Part shown: piece by piece, positions 22,226-30,630 of the stretch
Layout: each line of letters starts with the position of its first letter
How positions within the stretch are numbered: the stretch's first letter is position 1
NCBI GenBank assembly: GCA_005889275.1
Contig: VBFI01000076.1
Location: 1 to 32,939 of the forward strand
Length of the DNA stretch: 32,939 nt
Direction: 5' to 3'
From: Chloroflexota bacterium
Lineage (GTDB): Bacteria > Chloroflexota > Limnocylindria > P2-11E
Program-made: the position numbers and the translations under genes
The notes under the pieces: generated by a model
The model's input: only the letters and a program-made list of their open reading frames with translations
Told to the model about the DNA's origin: nothing
Database searches by the model: none

Positions 22226-22983
22226 GCTCCCGAGCCTCACTCGCGCTCCTCGTCGCGTTCGTGTCCTTCGCCGCCGTCGCGCTCCAGATCGACCGGACGA
22301 CGACCGCGACCGAGCAGCTCGCGGTGTCGGCGATCGCGTGGGCGTTCCTCGCCGTCGTCCTCACGTTGCAGTCGCCCGCGGTGCGCGTACAGGTCGTGGC
22401 CCTCGTCGGCGTGGCCACGGTGCTGGAGTGCATCGGGTCCCTCGTCTGGGGCGCGTACACGTATCGCCTGGCGAACCTCCCGCTGTACGTTCCGGCGGGT
22501 CACGGCCTGTTCTACCTGTCGGCCCTCCGCGCGGCGTCGCTTCCCGTGCTCCAGCGGTACGCCCGCGCGGTCGTCATCGCGGTGGCCGCCGGGGCGACCG
22601 CGTGGATGCTCTACGGACTCGTCGCCGGTCCGCTGCCGGACCTGCTCGGCTTCGTCACCTGGGCGATCTTCGTCCGCTTCATCGTTCGGGGCCGTTACCC
22701 GCTGCTCTATGCCGTGAGCTTCGCGATGACCACCGCGCTCGAGCTGTACGGGACGTCGCTCGGCATCTGGCGCTGGTCACCCGTCCTCCCGGCGCTGATG
22801 CTTCCGGCGGGCAATCCGCCGACGGGCATCGGCGCCGGCTATGCCGCGATGGACGCGCTCACGCGGCGGATCGTCGCGAGGATCGAAAGGGGACGAGCCG
22901 CGCGCCGGCGCGCAGGTACAGCGGATGTCGCGGCGCTCCCGCACCCGTCCGTCCCAGACACCGCAGCCGGCGGTGCGAGCTGA
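22222..22983 (+). CDS. Integral membrane protein, unknown family
   Basis: 253 residues with about six membrane helices. Polar conserved-looking stretches lie between helices: ECIGSLVWGAYTYRLANLP, YVPAGHGLFYLSALRA, ELYGTSLGIWRWSP, and AGNPPTGIGAGYAAMDAL. The pattern of Glu, Gly-His and Asn-Pro-Pro within membrane segments looks like an enzyme or carrier, but I cannot name it. Carotenoid-biosynthesis-type membrane proteins share a loosely similar look. GTG 22222 overlaps the cyclophilin stop. The last 125 bp run antisense over the end of the DUF1643 gene; this tail is basic and low in hydrophobicity. Confidence 0.78.
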   Translation: MSSRASLALLVAFVSFAAVALQIDRTTTATEQLAVSAIAWAFLAVVLTLQSPAVRVQVVALVGVATVLECIGSLVWGAYTYRLANLPLYVPAGHGLFYLSALRAASLPVLQRYARAVVIAVAAGATAWMLYGLVAGPLPDLLGFVTWAIFVRFIVRGRYPLLYAVSFAMTTALELYGTSLGIWRWSPVLPALMLPAGNPPTGIGAGYAAMDALTRRIVARIERGRAARRRAGTADVAALPHPSVPDTAAGGAS

Positions 22984-23347
22984 GCGCGCGCGGCAGGCGG
23001 ACGTGCCGTGCGAACGGATCCGCGCCCCAGGCGACCACCACGAGCGAGGCGCGGGCGAGCACTGCCTTCAGGGAGCGCGCGTTCCGCGGTCCGACGGGGT
23101 CCGGGACACCGCGGAGACCGCGCGGATCCGTCGCACGAAGAGCGAAGAGGTTCGCGACCTCGACCCCTCCGAACCCCCAGGCGCGCGCGAAGCCGATGCA
23201 GCGGCGGATCGTCGGATCGTCGCGCGAGGCGTCGGCGGTCGAGGGATTGAGCATCACGAAGGCGACGACGGCTCGCGAGCGATCCCATTCCCGCCACAGG
23301 CGGTACCGGTAACGACGATCCGCGCTGAATGTGGCGCCGCCTCTCAC
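22859..23347 (-). CDS. DUF1643 family protein
   Basis: 162 residues. DUF1643 hallmarks in order: YRLWREWDRSRAVVAFVMLNPSTADA, DDPTIRRCIGFARAWGFGGVEVANLFALRATDP, VVVAWGADPFAR, and a C-terminal LRCLGRTGAGAPRHPLYL. The function is unknown; members occur singly and in some phages. GTG 23347 overlaps the M20 peptidase stop as GTGA and starts at the conserved N terminus. The conserved C-terminal motif lies inside the region overlapping the convergent membrane-protein gene, so this overlap is genuine on this strand. Confidence 0.87.
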   Translation of the reverse strand: MRGGATFSADRRYRYRLWREWDRSRAVVAFVMLNPSTADASRDDPTIRRCIGFARAWGFGGVEVANLFALRATDPRGLRGVPDPVGPRNARSLKAVLARASLVVVAWGADPFARHVRLPRALSSHRRLRCLGRTGAGAPRHPLYLRAGARLVPFRSSRRSAA

Positions 23348-24684
23348 GCGAGGAATTCTCGCGCCGTCTGCTCCCATAGCTCGGTCGTGAGCCGCAGCGA
23401 CTCTTGGTCGACGCGCTCGTTGTTCCCATGGAAGAGCTTCGCGAACTCGCGGAACGGGATGCGGTCGCTCAGCAGCCCGTACCCGTATGCGACCACACCC
23501 CTGCGCCGGAAGAACCGCGCGTCGGTCGCGCCGACGATGAGGAACGGTACCGTCTCGGACCCGGGGACGAGCTTCCGCGAGACCTTCGTGAGCGTGTCCC
23601 AGAGCGGTGAGCGAAGCGGCGACTCGCTCGCCGGGTTGTCGCCTTCCGCGACGATCTCGATGTCCTTCCAGAGCTCCTCCCCGATCGCGTCGCGGAGCAT
23701 CTTCCGCACGCCCTCCCGATCGTCTCCGGCGATGGTCCGGATGTCGATGTCGATCTCGGCGCTGTCGGGGATGACGTTGAGCTTGACCCCGGAGCGTGCC
23801 ATGTTCGGCGAGAACGTCGTCCGCGTCGCGGCGTAGAACATCGGGGCGGTCCCCGCCGGCCCGCGATCGAGCTCGACGTCGAACGTGGCCGCGTTCATGA
23901 GCGCCACGCGTGAGGCCGCAGGGAGGTCCAGACCCTCGATGAAGCGTTTCCACAGGTCGTGCAGCCGCAGTGGCGCCTTGTAGCGGCCGATCTTCGTGAT
24001 GACTTCGCTCGCCTTGATCAACGCGTTGTCGGCCTGATACGGCATCGAGCCGTGGCCGGGCGTCCCCTTCACACGCAGGCGGGTCCATTGCGAACCCTTC
24101 TCCGCGGTCATGATCGGGAGCTTCGGCGCGCCGTCGATCGGCAGGCGCGTGCCGCCGAACTCGGTGACGAGGAAGTCCGCCTTGACGTCGTCCCAGGCGT
24201 TCTCGGTCAGCCACTGCGCGCCGTACGTGCCGAGCGCCTCCTCGTCGGCGACGGCGGAAAAGATGAGCGTGCCTTTCGGGCGGAAGCCCTGCTGGAGCAA
24301 CCGCTTCACCGCGACGGCCATCGAGCCGGTCACGTCGAGCATGTCGACCGCGCCCCGACCCCACACCTCGCCATCGATGAGCTCGCCCCCGAAGGGGTCG
24401 TGCTTCCACCCGGACGCGGTTACCGGAACCACGTCGGTGTGGCCCATGAGGTGGAGGGACCGCGCCTTCGGGTCGCTGCCCTCGATGCGGAGGACGAGGC
24501 TCGCGCGCCCCGGCTGCGGCTCGTAGCGCTTGATCTCGACCCCGGGAAGACGAAGGTAGCTCTCGAGAAGGTCGACGCTGCGGACCTCGTGCCCCGATCC
24601 GACCGTGCCGTCGTTCACGCACTCGTTGCGGATCAGTTGCTGCAGGATTTCGGTGGTCTCCCCCGTCAGGTCCGTCGTCGCCAT
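23344..24684 (-). CDS. M20 family metallopeptidase (ArgE/DapE/carboxypeptidase type)
   Basis: 446 residues. Zinc ligands and catalytic residues of the M20 di-zinc fold: His82 in LMGHTDVVPV, Asp114 in WGRGAVDMLD, Glu148-Glu149 in AVADEEALG, Glu175 in VTEFGG, and a C-terminal His in LFHGNNERVD. The dimerisation domain contains VKGTPGHGSMPYQADNAL. Substrate is uncertain: the family includes deacetylases, desuccinylases and dipeptidases. ATG 24684 overlaps the antiporter stop (TGATG) and excludes a long spurious upstream extension. Confidence 0.93.
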   Translation of the reverse strand: MATTDLTGETTEILQQLIRNECVNDGTVGSGHEVRSVDLLESYLRLPGVEIKRYEPQPGRASLVLRIEGSDPKARSLHLMGHTDVVPVTASGWKHDPFGGELIDGEVWGRGAVDMLDVTGSMAVAVKRLLQQGFRPKGTLIFSAVADEEALGTYGAQWLTENAWDDVKADFLVTEFGGTRLPIDGAPKLPIMTAEKGSQWTRLRVKGTPGHGSMPYQADNALIKASEVITKIGRYKAPLRLHDLWKRFIEGLDLPAASRVALMNAATFDVELDRGPAGTAPMFYAATRTTFSPNMARSGVKLNVIPDSAEIDIDIRTIAGDDREGVRKMLRDAIGEELWKDIEIVAEGDNPASESPLRSPLWDTLTKVSRKLVPGSETVPFLIVGATDARFFRRRGVVAYGYGLLSDRIPFREFAKLFHGNNERVDQESLRLTTELWEQTAREFLA

Positions 24685-26255
24685 CACGCCTCCATGCGCA
24701 GCTCTTCGAGGTCGAGGTCGCGTTCGATCTTCCGCAGCACATCGTCGTCGATCGCGCTCCGGTCGCGCATGTCCGCGAGAGCCTCGCGCTGCGCGTCGAT
24801 GACGTCGCGGCGGATCTGCCGGTGCTCCACGAGCTCCTGCTCGGCCTCGTTGCCGGGCGCCTGGTCGAGCTGGTCCTCGTGATCGGCGCGGTGCTGGTAC
24901 GCGGTGCGCAGCTGATCGAGGAGCGGGCGGTGCCCCGGCCAACGCTCGTAGAGGTCGTCGATCCGCTTCATCGCCTCGCCGATGAGCTCGCGGCGCGCCT
25001 GGGTCTCTTCCGCGTCCCTATCGTCGTCGCCGCCCCCGAGCCGCACGGCCTTGATCACGAGCGGCAGGGTCAAGCCCTGGCCGGCGAGCGTCACGAGAAT
25101 CACCGTGAACGTGATCGCGATGACCGCGTCGCGCGCGGGCACCGGTGACCCACTCGGGAGGGCGATCGGGATCGCGAGCGCGGCGGCGAGCGAGACGACG
25201 CCGCGCATCCCCGACCACGAAAGGACGGCGACCTCGCTCGCGGTCAGCGGATGGCGCTCCCGCAGGACGAGCCGCTGCCAAGCCCCGATCCCGGCGAGCC
25301 ACGCGGCTCGCACCGCGATGAGCGCGACGCTCACCGCCAGGCCGGCGGCCCCGAGAGCGAGCAACGTCGCACGGTCGGTGTCGCGCGCGAGCGCCGAAAG
25401 CTCGAGGCCGATAAGGATGAAGACGACACCGTTCAAGAGGAAGACGAGCATGTCCCAGAAGGCACGGCCGGCGATCCGCACGTCCGACCCCATGATGCGC
25501 GACGAGCGACGGCCGATGTAGAGACCGGCCGTGACCGCGGCGAGCACGCCCGACACGCCGAAGAGCTCCGCCGGAACGTAGGCCGCGTACGGGGTCAACA
25601 GCGAGATCGTGGTCTCGACCGGCACGTCGGAGAGACGCGCGCGGATCTCCGCGACCGCCCAGCCGACCACGAGGCCGATCGCGACGCCGCCGACGATCAT
25701 GACGACGAAGCGGCCGGCCGGCGCCACGGTGAACGCCGAGGCCGCGGCCGCCGCCGTGAGTAGCGCGACGCGATACACGGTCAGCGCGGTCGCGTCGTTG
25801 AGCAGGGCCTCGCCGTCGAGGAGGGCGACGATCCGGCGCGGAACCGCCAGACGCTCCAGGACCGCGGTCGCGGCGATCTCGTCGGGCGGCGAGACGATCG
25901 CGCCGAGCGCGATCGCGATCGGCACGGTCATCCCCGGGACGAGGACGAGGGCGACTCCGGCGGCGACCGCGATGCTCGCGAGGACGAGGCCCACCGCGAG
26001 GGAGGCGATGTTGCCGATCTCAGCCCGAAAGCTGCGGATCGGCGTCAGGAACGCGGTGACGTAGACGATCGGCGGGAGCACGAGGACGAGGACGACATCC
26101 GGCGCCAGCTCGATCCGCGGCACGCCGGGGATCGCGCCGATCGCGAGCCCCGCGACGAGCAGGAGGACCGGATACGGAACGCGCAGCCGGCGCGACAGCG
26201 TGACCACCGCGGAGACGACGATGAGCAGGACGAGAAGAAGCTCGGCGGTTTCCAC
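24684..26255 (-). CDS. CPA1-family Na+/H+ antiporter
   Basis: 523 residues with about 12 membrane helices in the first 395 residues. Core motifs: VLPPIVYVTAFLTPI, the ion-binding stretch GAIVSPPDEIAATAVL with its Asp, GEALLNDATALTVYRVAL, and LSWSGMRGVVSLAAALAIP. A charged cytoplasmic tail of about 120 residues, rich in Asp, Glu, Gln and Arg (GGGDDDRDAEETQARRE onward), is predicted helical and may be regulatory. It exchanges Na+ or another monovalent cation for protons at the plasma membrane. GTG 26255 begins 18 nt after the upstream stop. The M20 peptidase gene overlaps its end. Confidence 0.93.
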   Translation of the reverse strand: METAELLLVLLIVVSAVVTLSRRLRVPYPVLLLVAGLAIGAIPGVPRIELAPDVVLVLVLPPIVYVTAFLTPIRSFRAEIGNIASLAVGLVLASIAVAAGVALVLVPGMTVPIAIALGAIVSPPDEIAATAVLERLAVPRRIVALLDGEALLNDATALTVYRVALLTAAAAASAFTVAPAGRFVVMIVGGVAIGLVVGWAVAEIRARLSDVPVETTISLLTPYAAYVPAELFGVSGVLAAVTAGLYIGRRSSRIMGSDVRIAGRAFWDMLVFLLNGVVFILIGLELSALARDTDRATLLALGAAGLAVSVALIAVRAAWLAGIGAWQRLVLRERHPLTASEVAVLSWSGMRGVVSLAAALAIPIALPSGSPVPARDAVIAITFTVILVTLAGQGLTLPLVIKAVRLGGGDDDRDAEETQARRELIGEAMKRIDDLYERWPGHRPLLDQLRTAYQHRADHEDQLDQAPGNEAEQELVEHRQIRRDVIDAQREALADMRDRSAIDDDVLRKIERDLDLEELRMEA

Positions 26256-26273
26256 CAGGTCGTTAGGCGACGA

Positions 26274-27671
26274 TCACTTTTGCACGCCGCCCCGGGTCAT
26301 GGGGAGCGGATCGAGGATGCGGCGCAGGTCGGCTTCCTTCATGACCTTCTCATCGAGCGCGACGTCGATCAACGAGCGTCGTTCGGCGAGCGCGCGTTTC
26401 ACGAGCGCGGCCGCCTTCGCGTAACCGATGTGCGGCGAGAGCGCGGTCACGATGAGCGACGGGCTCATGTCCATGAGCTCGCTCGCGCGCTCCTCATCCA
26501 CGGTGAGGCCGTCGATGGTCTTCTCGCGGAGCACGCGGACCGCGTTCGTGAGGATCGTCGCGGAGAAGCAGTTCGCGAAGTTGATCCCGGGCATCATCAC
26601 GTTGAGCTCGAGCTGCCCGGCCTGTGCGCCCCACGCGACCGCCGTGTCGTTCCCGATCACCTGAAAGCAGACCTGATTCACCATCTCGGCGATCGCGGGA
26701 TTCACCTTTCCCGGCATGATCGACGATCCCGGCTGCACGGCCGGGATCGAGATCTCGCCGAAACCGGTGCGCGGACCGGACACGAGCAGGCGGAGGTCAT
26801 TGCAGATGCTCGACACCTCGATAGCAGCCGTCCGCATGCCGCTCGAGATGCGGACGAACGGCGCCATCGACTGCATCGCCGAGAAGAGGTTCTTCGCCGG
26901 CTTGATCGGCTCGCCGTACCACTCGGCGAGCAGCCCGCAGACCCGTTCGCGGAACTTCGGATCGACGTTGAGGGCGGTGCCGACGGCGCTCCCGCCGATG
27001 CCGAGCTCGCAGAGCTCCGCCCGGCCCGCACGAAGGCGCGCGGCGGCACCGCGGATCCGATCGGCCCAGCCGGAGAACTCCTGCCCGAACGTGATCGGCA
27101 CCGCGTCCTGGAGATGTGTCCGACCAGGCTTCACGCAGCCGGCGTAGCGCGCGGCCTTCTCGTCGATGGCCGCGGCGAGCCTGTCGAGCTCTTCGCAGAG
27201 CGGCTTCGTGAGCTCGAGCGCGGCGAGGCGCATCGCGGTAGGTGTCGTGTCGTTGGTCGACTGCGCCATGTTCACGTGATCGTTCGGGTTCACGTGCTCG
27301 TAGGTGCCGAGGCCTCCGCCGAGCAGCTGGTTCGCGCGGTTGGCGATGACCTCGTTCACGTTCATGTGGAACGACACGCCTGCGCCCGAATGGAAGACGT
27401 CGACGACAAACTGATCGAGATGCCTGCCTTCGAGGATCTCGTCGCATGCTTTGACGATCGCGTCCTTGCGGCGATCGTCGAGCCTGCCTGCTTCGGTGTT
27501 GGCGAGAGCGGCGGCGCGCTTCACCCGGACGAACGCCCGGATGAACGCCGGAAAGGCCCGATAACCGCTGATCGGGTAGTTCTCGATCGCCCGCTGGGTC
27601 TGCGCGCCCCAGAGCGCGTTCGCGGGAACTTCGACCTCGCCCAGCGTGTCGCGCTCGCGCCGAGACGTCAC
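26274..27671 (-). CDS. Aspartate ammonia-lyase / class II fumarase family enzyme
   Basis: 465 residues of the fumarase/aspartase superfamily. Signatures: RDTLGEVEVPANALWGAQTQ, VNPNDHVNMAQSTNDTTPTA, GRTHLQDAVPITFGQE, and the mobile loop PGSSIMPGKVNPAIAEMVNQ. Some stretches look fumarase-like (ALWGAQTQR, TALSPHIGYAKAA) and others aspartase-like (AIENYPISGY, PAIAEMVNQVCFQVIGND, GQLELNVMMPG). Substrate, fumarate plus water or ammonia, therefore cannot be settled by eye; I lean to aspartase. GTG 27671 and TTG 27677 are both possible starts. It diverges from korA with only 28 nt between starts. Confidence 0.85.
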   Translation of the reverse strand: MTSRRERDTLGEVEVPANALWGAQTQRAIENYPISGYRAFPAFIRAFVRVKRAAALANTEAGRLDDRRKDAIVKACDEILEGRHLDQFVVDVFHSGAGVSFHMNVNEVIANRANQLLGGGLGTYEHVNPNDHVNMAQSTNDTTPTAMRLAALELTKPLCEELDRLAAAIDEKAARYAGCVKPGRTHLQDAVPITFGQEFSGWADRIRGAAARLRAGRAELCELGIGGSAVGTALNVDPKFRERVCGLLAEWYGEPIKPAKNLFSAMQSMAPFVRISSGMRTAAIEVSSICNDLRLLVSGPRTGFGEISIPAVQPGSSIMPGKVNPAIAEMVNQVCFQVIGNDTAVAWGAQAGQLELNVMMPGINFANCFSATILTNAVRVLREKTIDGLTVDEERASELMDMSPSLIVTALSPHIGYAKAAALVKRALAERRSLIDVALDEKVMKEADLRRILDPLPMTRGGVQK

Positions 27672-27681
27672 AGTCAATCCG

Positions 27682-27688
27682 TACAATA
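27682..27688. promoter_or_regulatory. Possible divergent -10 sequence between the lyase gene and korA
   Basis: TACAATA reads TACAAT on the plus strand and TATTGT on the minus strand, both TANNNT. On the minus strand it ends 11 nt before GTG 27671. On the plus strand a start site about seven nt downstream would fall after the korA Shine-Dalgarno sequence, which weakens the plus-strand reading. Confidence 0.25.
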
Positions 27689-27699
27689 GGAGTTCCGAA

Positions 27700-29649
27700 G
27701 TGCAGAAGAACCGGCTCACCTGGATGATCGGCGGCCCCCAGGGAAGCGGGATCAACGCATCCGCCGAAGTGTTCGCGAAGGCCTGCTCCCGAGCCGGTCT
27801 CCGCGTCTACGCGAACATCGAATACCACTCCAACATCATGGGAAAGCACTCCTTCTATCGCGTCCGCGTCGATGACGACGACGTGCGCTCCTACAAGGAC
27901 AAGGCCGACATCCTGGTCGCGCTCGATCAGGAGACCCTCACCGGCGACGGCGACCACCGCCGCTGGGCGACCCACTACGGCCATCTCGCGGAGATCAACG
28001 AGGGCGGCGGCGTCATCTTCGACGCGGAGATCGGGTTCGACCCGAAGGCGAGCGGCCGCCCGGACCTGCGCTTCTATCCGGTCCCGTTCATGGAGATCAT
28101 CAAGAAGGCGCTGGAAGAGGTCGGCAAGGGCGACCAGGCGCGCCGTTACGAGGTCATGAAGAACACGGTCGGGCTCGGCGCGTCGCTCGCGCTCTGCGAC
28201 TATCCGTTCGATCTCGTCGCCGAGGTGATCCGCTCCCAGTTCAAGGGAAAGCGCTCGGAGGTCGGCGAGCTCAACGTCCGCGCGGCGAAGCTCGCGTTCG
28301 AGCACGTGAGAGAAACCGGCGACGCGAAGGAGTTCCCGTACACCCTCAAGCCCGGCCGCGAGCCCAAGGCGCGGATCCTCGCGAAGGGCTACGAGATCCA
28401 CGCGATCGCCAAGCTCAAGGCCGGCTGCGCGTTCCAGACCTACTACCCGATCTCGCCCGCGACCGACGAGAGCGTCTTCCTCGAGCGCCAGCAGCGCGAC
28501 TACAAGCTGCTCGTGGTGCAGTGCGAGGACGAGATCAGCTCGATCAACATGGCCGTGGGTGCCGCGCACATGGGCGTGCGCGCTTCCACGGCGACGAGCG
28601 GTCCGGGGTTCGCGCTCATGGTCGAGGGCATCGGGTTCGCCTCGATCACGGAGTGCCCCGGTCCCGTGCTGGTCATGTACCAGCGGGGTGGCCCCTCGAC
28701 CGGCATGCCCACGCGGCAGGAGCAGGGCGACCTGCAGTTCGCGCTCCATCCGGCGCAGGGCGATTTCCCGCACATCGTCATCGCGCCGGGCGACCTGCGC
28801 GAGTGCTACCAGGACACCTTCTCGGCGTTCAACTGGGCCGAGCGCTACCAGATGCCGATCATCGTGCTCTCGGACAAGAAGCTCGCGTCCGTCTACACGA
28901 CGATCGACAAGCTCGAGCTGAAATGGGACCAGATCGATCGCGGTGAGATGTTCACAGGAAGCGAGTGGACCGCGGTGGACGCCAAGGGTCCGAACGACGC
29001 CGGCAGCCAGACGGGCCACAACGGCAAGGGTGGCAACGGCCACGGCGACATGGACCTCGCGAACGTGAAGGAATACCTGCGGTACGCGTTCACGAAGGAC
29101 GGGGTCTCACCGCGCTCGCGTCCGGGAACCGTGGGCGGGCGGCACTGGGTGACGAGCGACGAGCACGACCCCGACGGGCACATCACCGAAGGGGTCGAGA
29201 TGCGCGTCGCGATGATGGAAAAGCGCATGGGCAAGCTCAGACTCGCGCAGAAGGCGATCCCGCAGGAGCAGCAGTACTTCCTCCACGGGCCGAAGGATGC
29301 GGATCTCACGGTCGTCGCGTGGGGGTCGACGAAGGGCACGATCCTCGACGCGCTCAAAACCCTCGACGCGCAGGGGAAGAAAGTGAACTTCCTCCAGTGC
29401 CGGCTCATGAAGCCGTTCCCGGCGGACGCCGTCGCCGCGATCCTGCGCGCGGCCAAGCGGATCGTCTCGGTCGAGGAGAACTACTCGGGCCAGCTCGCCC
29501 AGCTCGTGCAGGAGCAGACCGGCGTGATGATCAGCGAGCGCATCAACAAGTTCGACGGCCGTCCCTTCAGCGAGGACGAGATGACCAACGCCCTCGCGAA
29601 GGTCTACGACGGCGCCAAGGCGGAGGCGGTGGTGACCCATGTCCGTTGA
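27700..29649 (+). CDS. korA: 2-oxoacid:ferredoxin oxidoreductase, fused gamma-alpha subunit (2-oxoglutarate type)
   Basis: 649 residues. The N-terminal gamma domain (about 1-190) begins TWMIGGPQGSGINASAEVF. The alpha domain starts near residue 225 (KGYEIHAIAKLKAGCAFQTYYPISPATDE) with EDEISSINMAVGAAHMGVRASTATSGPGF and QRGGPSTGMPTRQEQGDLQFA. The C-terminal domain II (VVAWGSTKGTILDAL, FLQCRLMKPFP) follows. With KorB it oxidises or forms 2-oxoglutarate (or another 2-oxoacid) with CoA, using ferredoxin. A Gly/Asn/His-rich insert at about 427-452 looks like a flexible linker. GTG 27700 is supported by AGGAG seven nt upstream (27688-27692). It overlaps korB by 11 nt. Confidence 0.94.
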   Translation: MQKNRLTWMIGGPQGSGINASAEVFAKACSRAGLRVYANIEYHSNIMGKHSFYRVRVDDDDVRSYKDKADILVALDQETLTGDGDHRRWATHYGHLAEINEGGGVIFDAEIGFDPKASGRPDLRFYPVPFMEIIKKALEEVGKGDQARRYEVMKNTVGLGASLALCDYPFDLVAEVIRSQFKGKRSEVGELNVRAAKLAFEHVRETGDAKEFPYTLKPGREPKARILAKGYEIHAIAKLKAGCAFQTYYPISPATDESVFLERQQRDYKLLVVQCEDEISSINMAVGAAHMGVRASTATSGPGFALMVEGIGFASITECPGPVLVMYQRGGPSTGMPTRQEQGDLQFALHPAQGDFPHIVIAPGDLRECYQDTFSAFNWAERYQMPIIVLSDKKLASVYTTIDKLELKWDQIDRGEMFTGSEWTAVDAKGPNDAGSQTGHNGKGGNGHGDMDLANVKEYLRYAFTKDGVSPRSRPGTVGGRHWVTSDEHDPDGHITEGVEMRVAMMEKRMGKLRLAQKAIPQEQQYFLHGPKDADLTVVAWGSTKGTILDALKTLDAQGKKVNFLQCRLMKPFPADAVAAILRAAKRIVSVEENYSGQLAQLVQEQTGVMISERINKFDGRPFSEDEMTNALAKVYDGAKAEAVVTHVR

Positions 29650-30586
29650 CGCGCCGGTGAAGCTCACGCTCAAGGACTACAAGAGCGATCTGCACAACGA
29701 CTGGTGTCCAGGGTGTGGCGATTTTGGCATCCTCACCGGCATCCAGATGGCCCTCCAGCAGATGCAGATCGACCCCGACAAGCTCGCGGTCTTCAGCGGC
29801 ATCGGCTGCAGCGGGAAGACGCCGCACTACATCAACGGGTACGGCTTCCACACGCTGCACGGCCGCGTGCTGACGGTCGCCACCGGCGGACGCCTCGCGA
29901 ACACCGGGCTCACCGTTCTCGCGCTCGGCGGCGACGGCGACGGGTACGGAATCGGCGCGGGGTACTTCGTCGGCGCGGGCCGGCGCAACCTGGACTTCGC
30001 GTACATCGTCCACAACAACAACGTCTATGGGCTCACCAAGGGTCAGGCCTCACCCACCCTATCGAAGGGCAAGAAGACCAAGTCCATGCCCGAGCAGGCG
30101 ATCCAGGACGGCATCAACCCCGTGGCCATGGCCGTCGCCTCTGGCTACACCTTCATCGCGCGCGCGTACGCGCTCGAGCCGAAATACCTCGCCTCGATCA
30201 TCGTGAAGGCGGTCGAGCACAAGGGCTCCGCGCTCGTCGACGTCCTGCAAACGTGCCCGACGTACAACGACCTGTACACGAAGGAGTGGTACGAGGGCGC
30301 CGATCTGCCCGAGAAGCGCTCGCGGCTCTACAAGCTCGAGGAGAAGGGCTACGACGGGAAAGTGCAGGACGTGACCGACGCGCAGGAGATCGTCGCGAAG
30401 AAGGCGGCGGCTGTCGCGCGCAGCTACGAGACGGACCCGATCCCGATCGGCATCTACTACCAGATCGAGCTCCCGACGTACGAGGACGCGGTCGGTCAGC
30501 GCATCCCGGCCCTTGCCGAGAAGCCGCTCGTCGAGCAGGACGTCTTCCACCGCGACGTCACGCCGTTGCTCGAGGCGATGCGCTAG
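29639..30586 (+). CDS. korB: 2-oxoacid:ferredoxin oxidoreductase, beta subunit
   Basis: 315 residues, the thiamine-pyrophosphate-binding subunit. Cys23 and Cys26 in NDWCPGCGDFG and Cys57 in GIGCSGKTP fit the cluster-binding cysteines of the beta chain. The TPP/Mg motif is GGDGDGYGIG with VHNNNVYGLTKGQ. VLQTCPTYND is also typical. There is no separate ferredoxin-like delta subunit gene, as in other two-subunit KorAB enzymes. The ATG at 29639 lies inside the end of korA, with GGAGG 12 nt upstream. Confidence 0.95.
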   Translation: MSVDAPVKLTLKDYKSDLHNDWCPGCGDFGILTGIQMALQQMQIDPDKLAVFSGIGCSGKTPHYINGYGFHTLHGRVLTVATGGRLANTGLTVLALGGDGDGYGIGAGYFVGAGRRNLDFAYIVHNNNVYGLTKGQASPTLSKGKKTKSMPEQAIQDGINPVAMAVASGYTFIARAYALEPKYLASIIVKAVEHKGSALVDVLQTCPTYNDLYTKEWYEGADLPEKRSRLYKLEEKGYDGKVQDVTDAQEIVAKKAAAVARSYETDPIPIGIYYQIELPTYEDAVGQRIPALAEKPLVEQDVFHRDVTPLLEAMR

Positions 30587-30630
30587 CTCTGCTCGTCGAT
30601 CCGGAAGCGCCGATCGCCTGCGAGGACGTC

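Noticed and set aside
24685-24942. N-terminal extension of the M20 peptidase
   Set aside because: The extension is Arg/Pro-rich shadow sequence over the antiporter gene. ATG 24684 begins at the conserved domain and forms the usual TGATG overlap.
27682-27692. TACAAT as a normal korA promoter
   Set aside because: A start seven nt downstream would exclude the AGGAG ribosome-binding site that supports GTG 27700, so it is kept only as a weak candidate.
30587-30630. Terminator between convergent korB and the APH-family gene
   Set aside because: Only a weak 5-bp CGATC/GATCG pairing without a T-run is visible.
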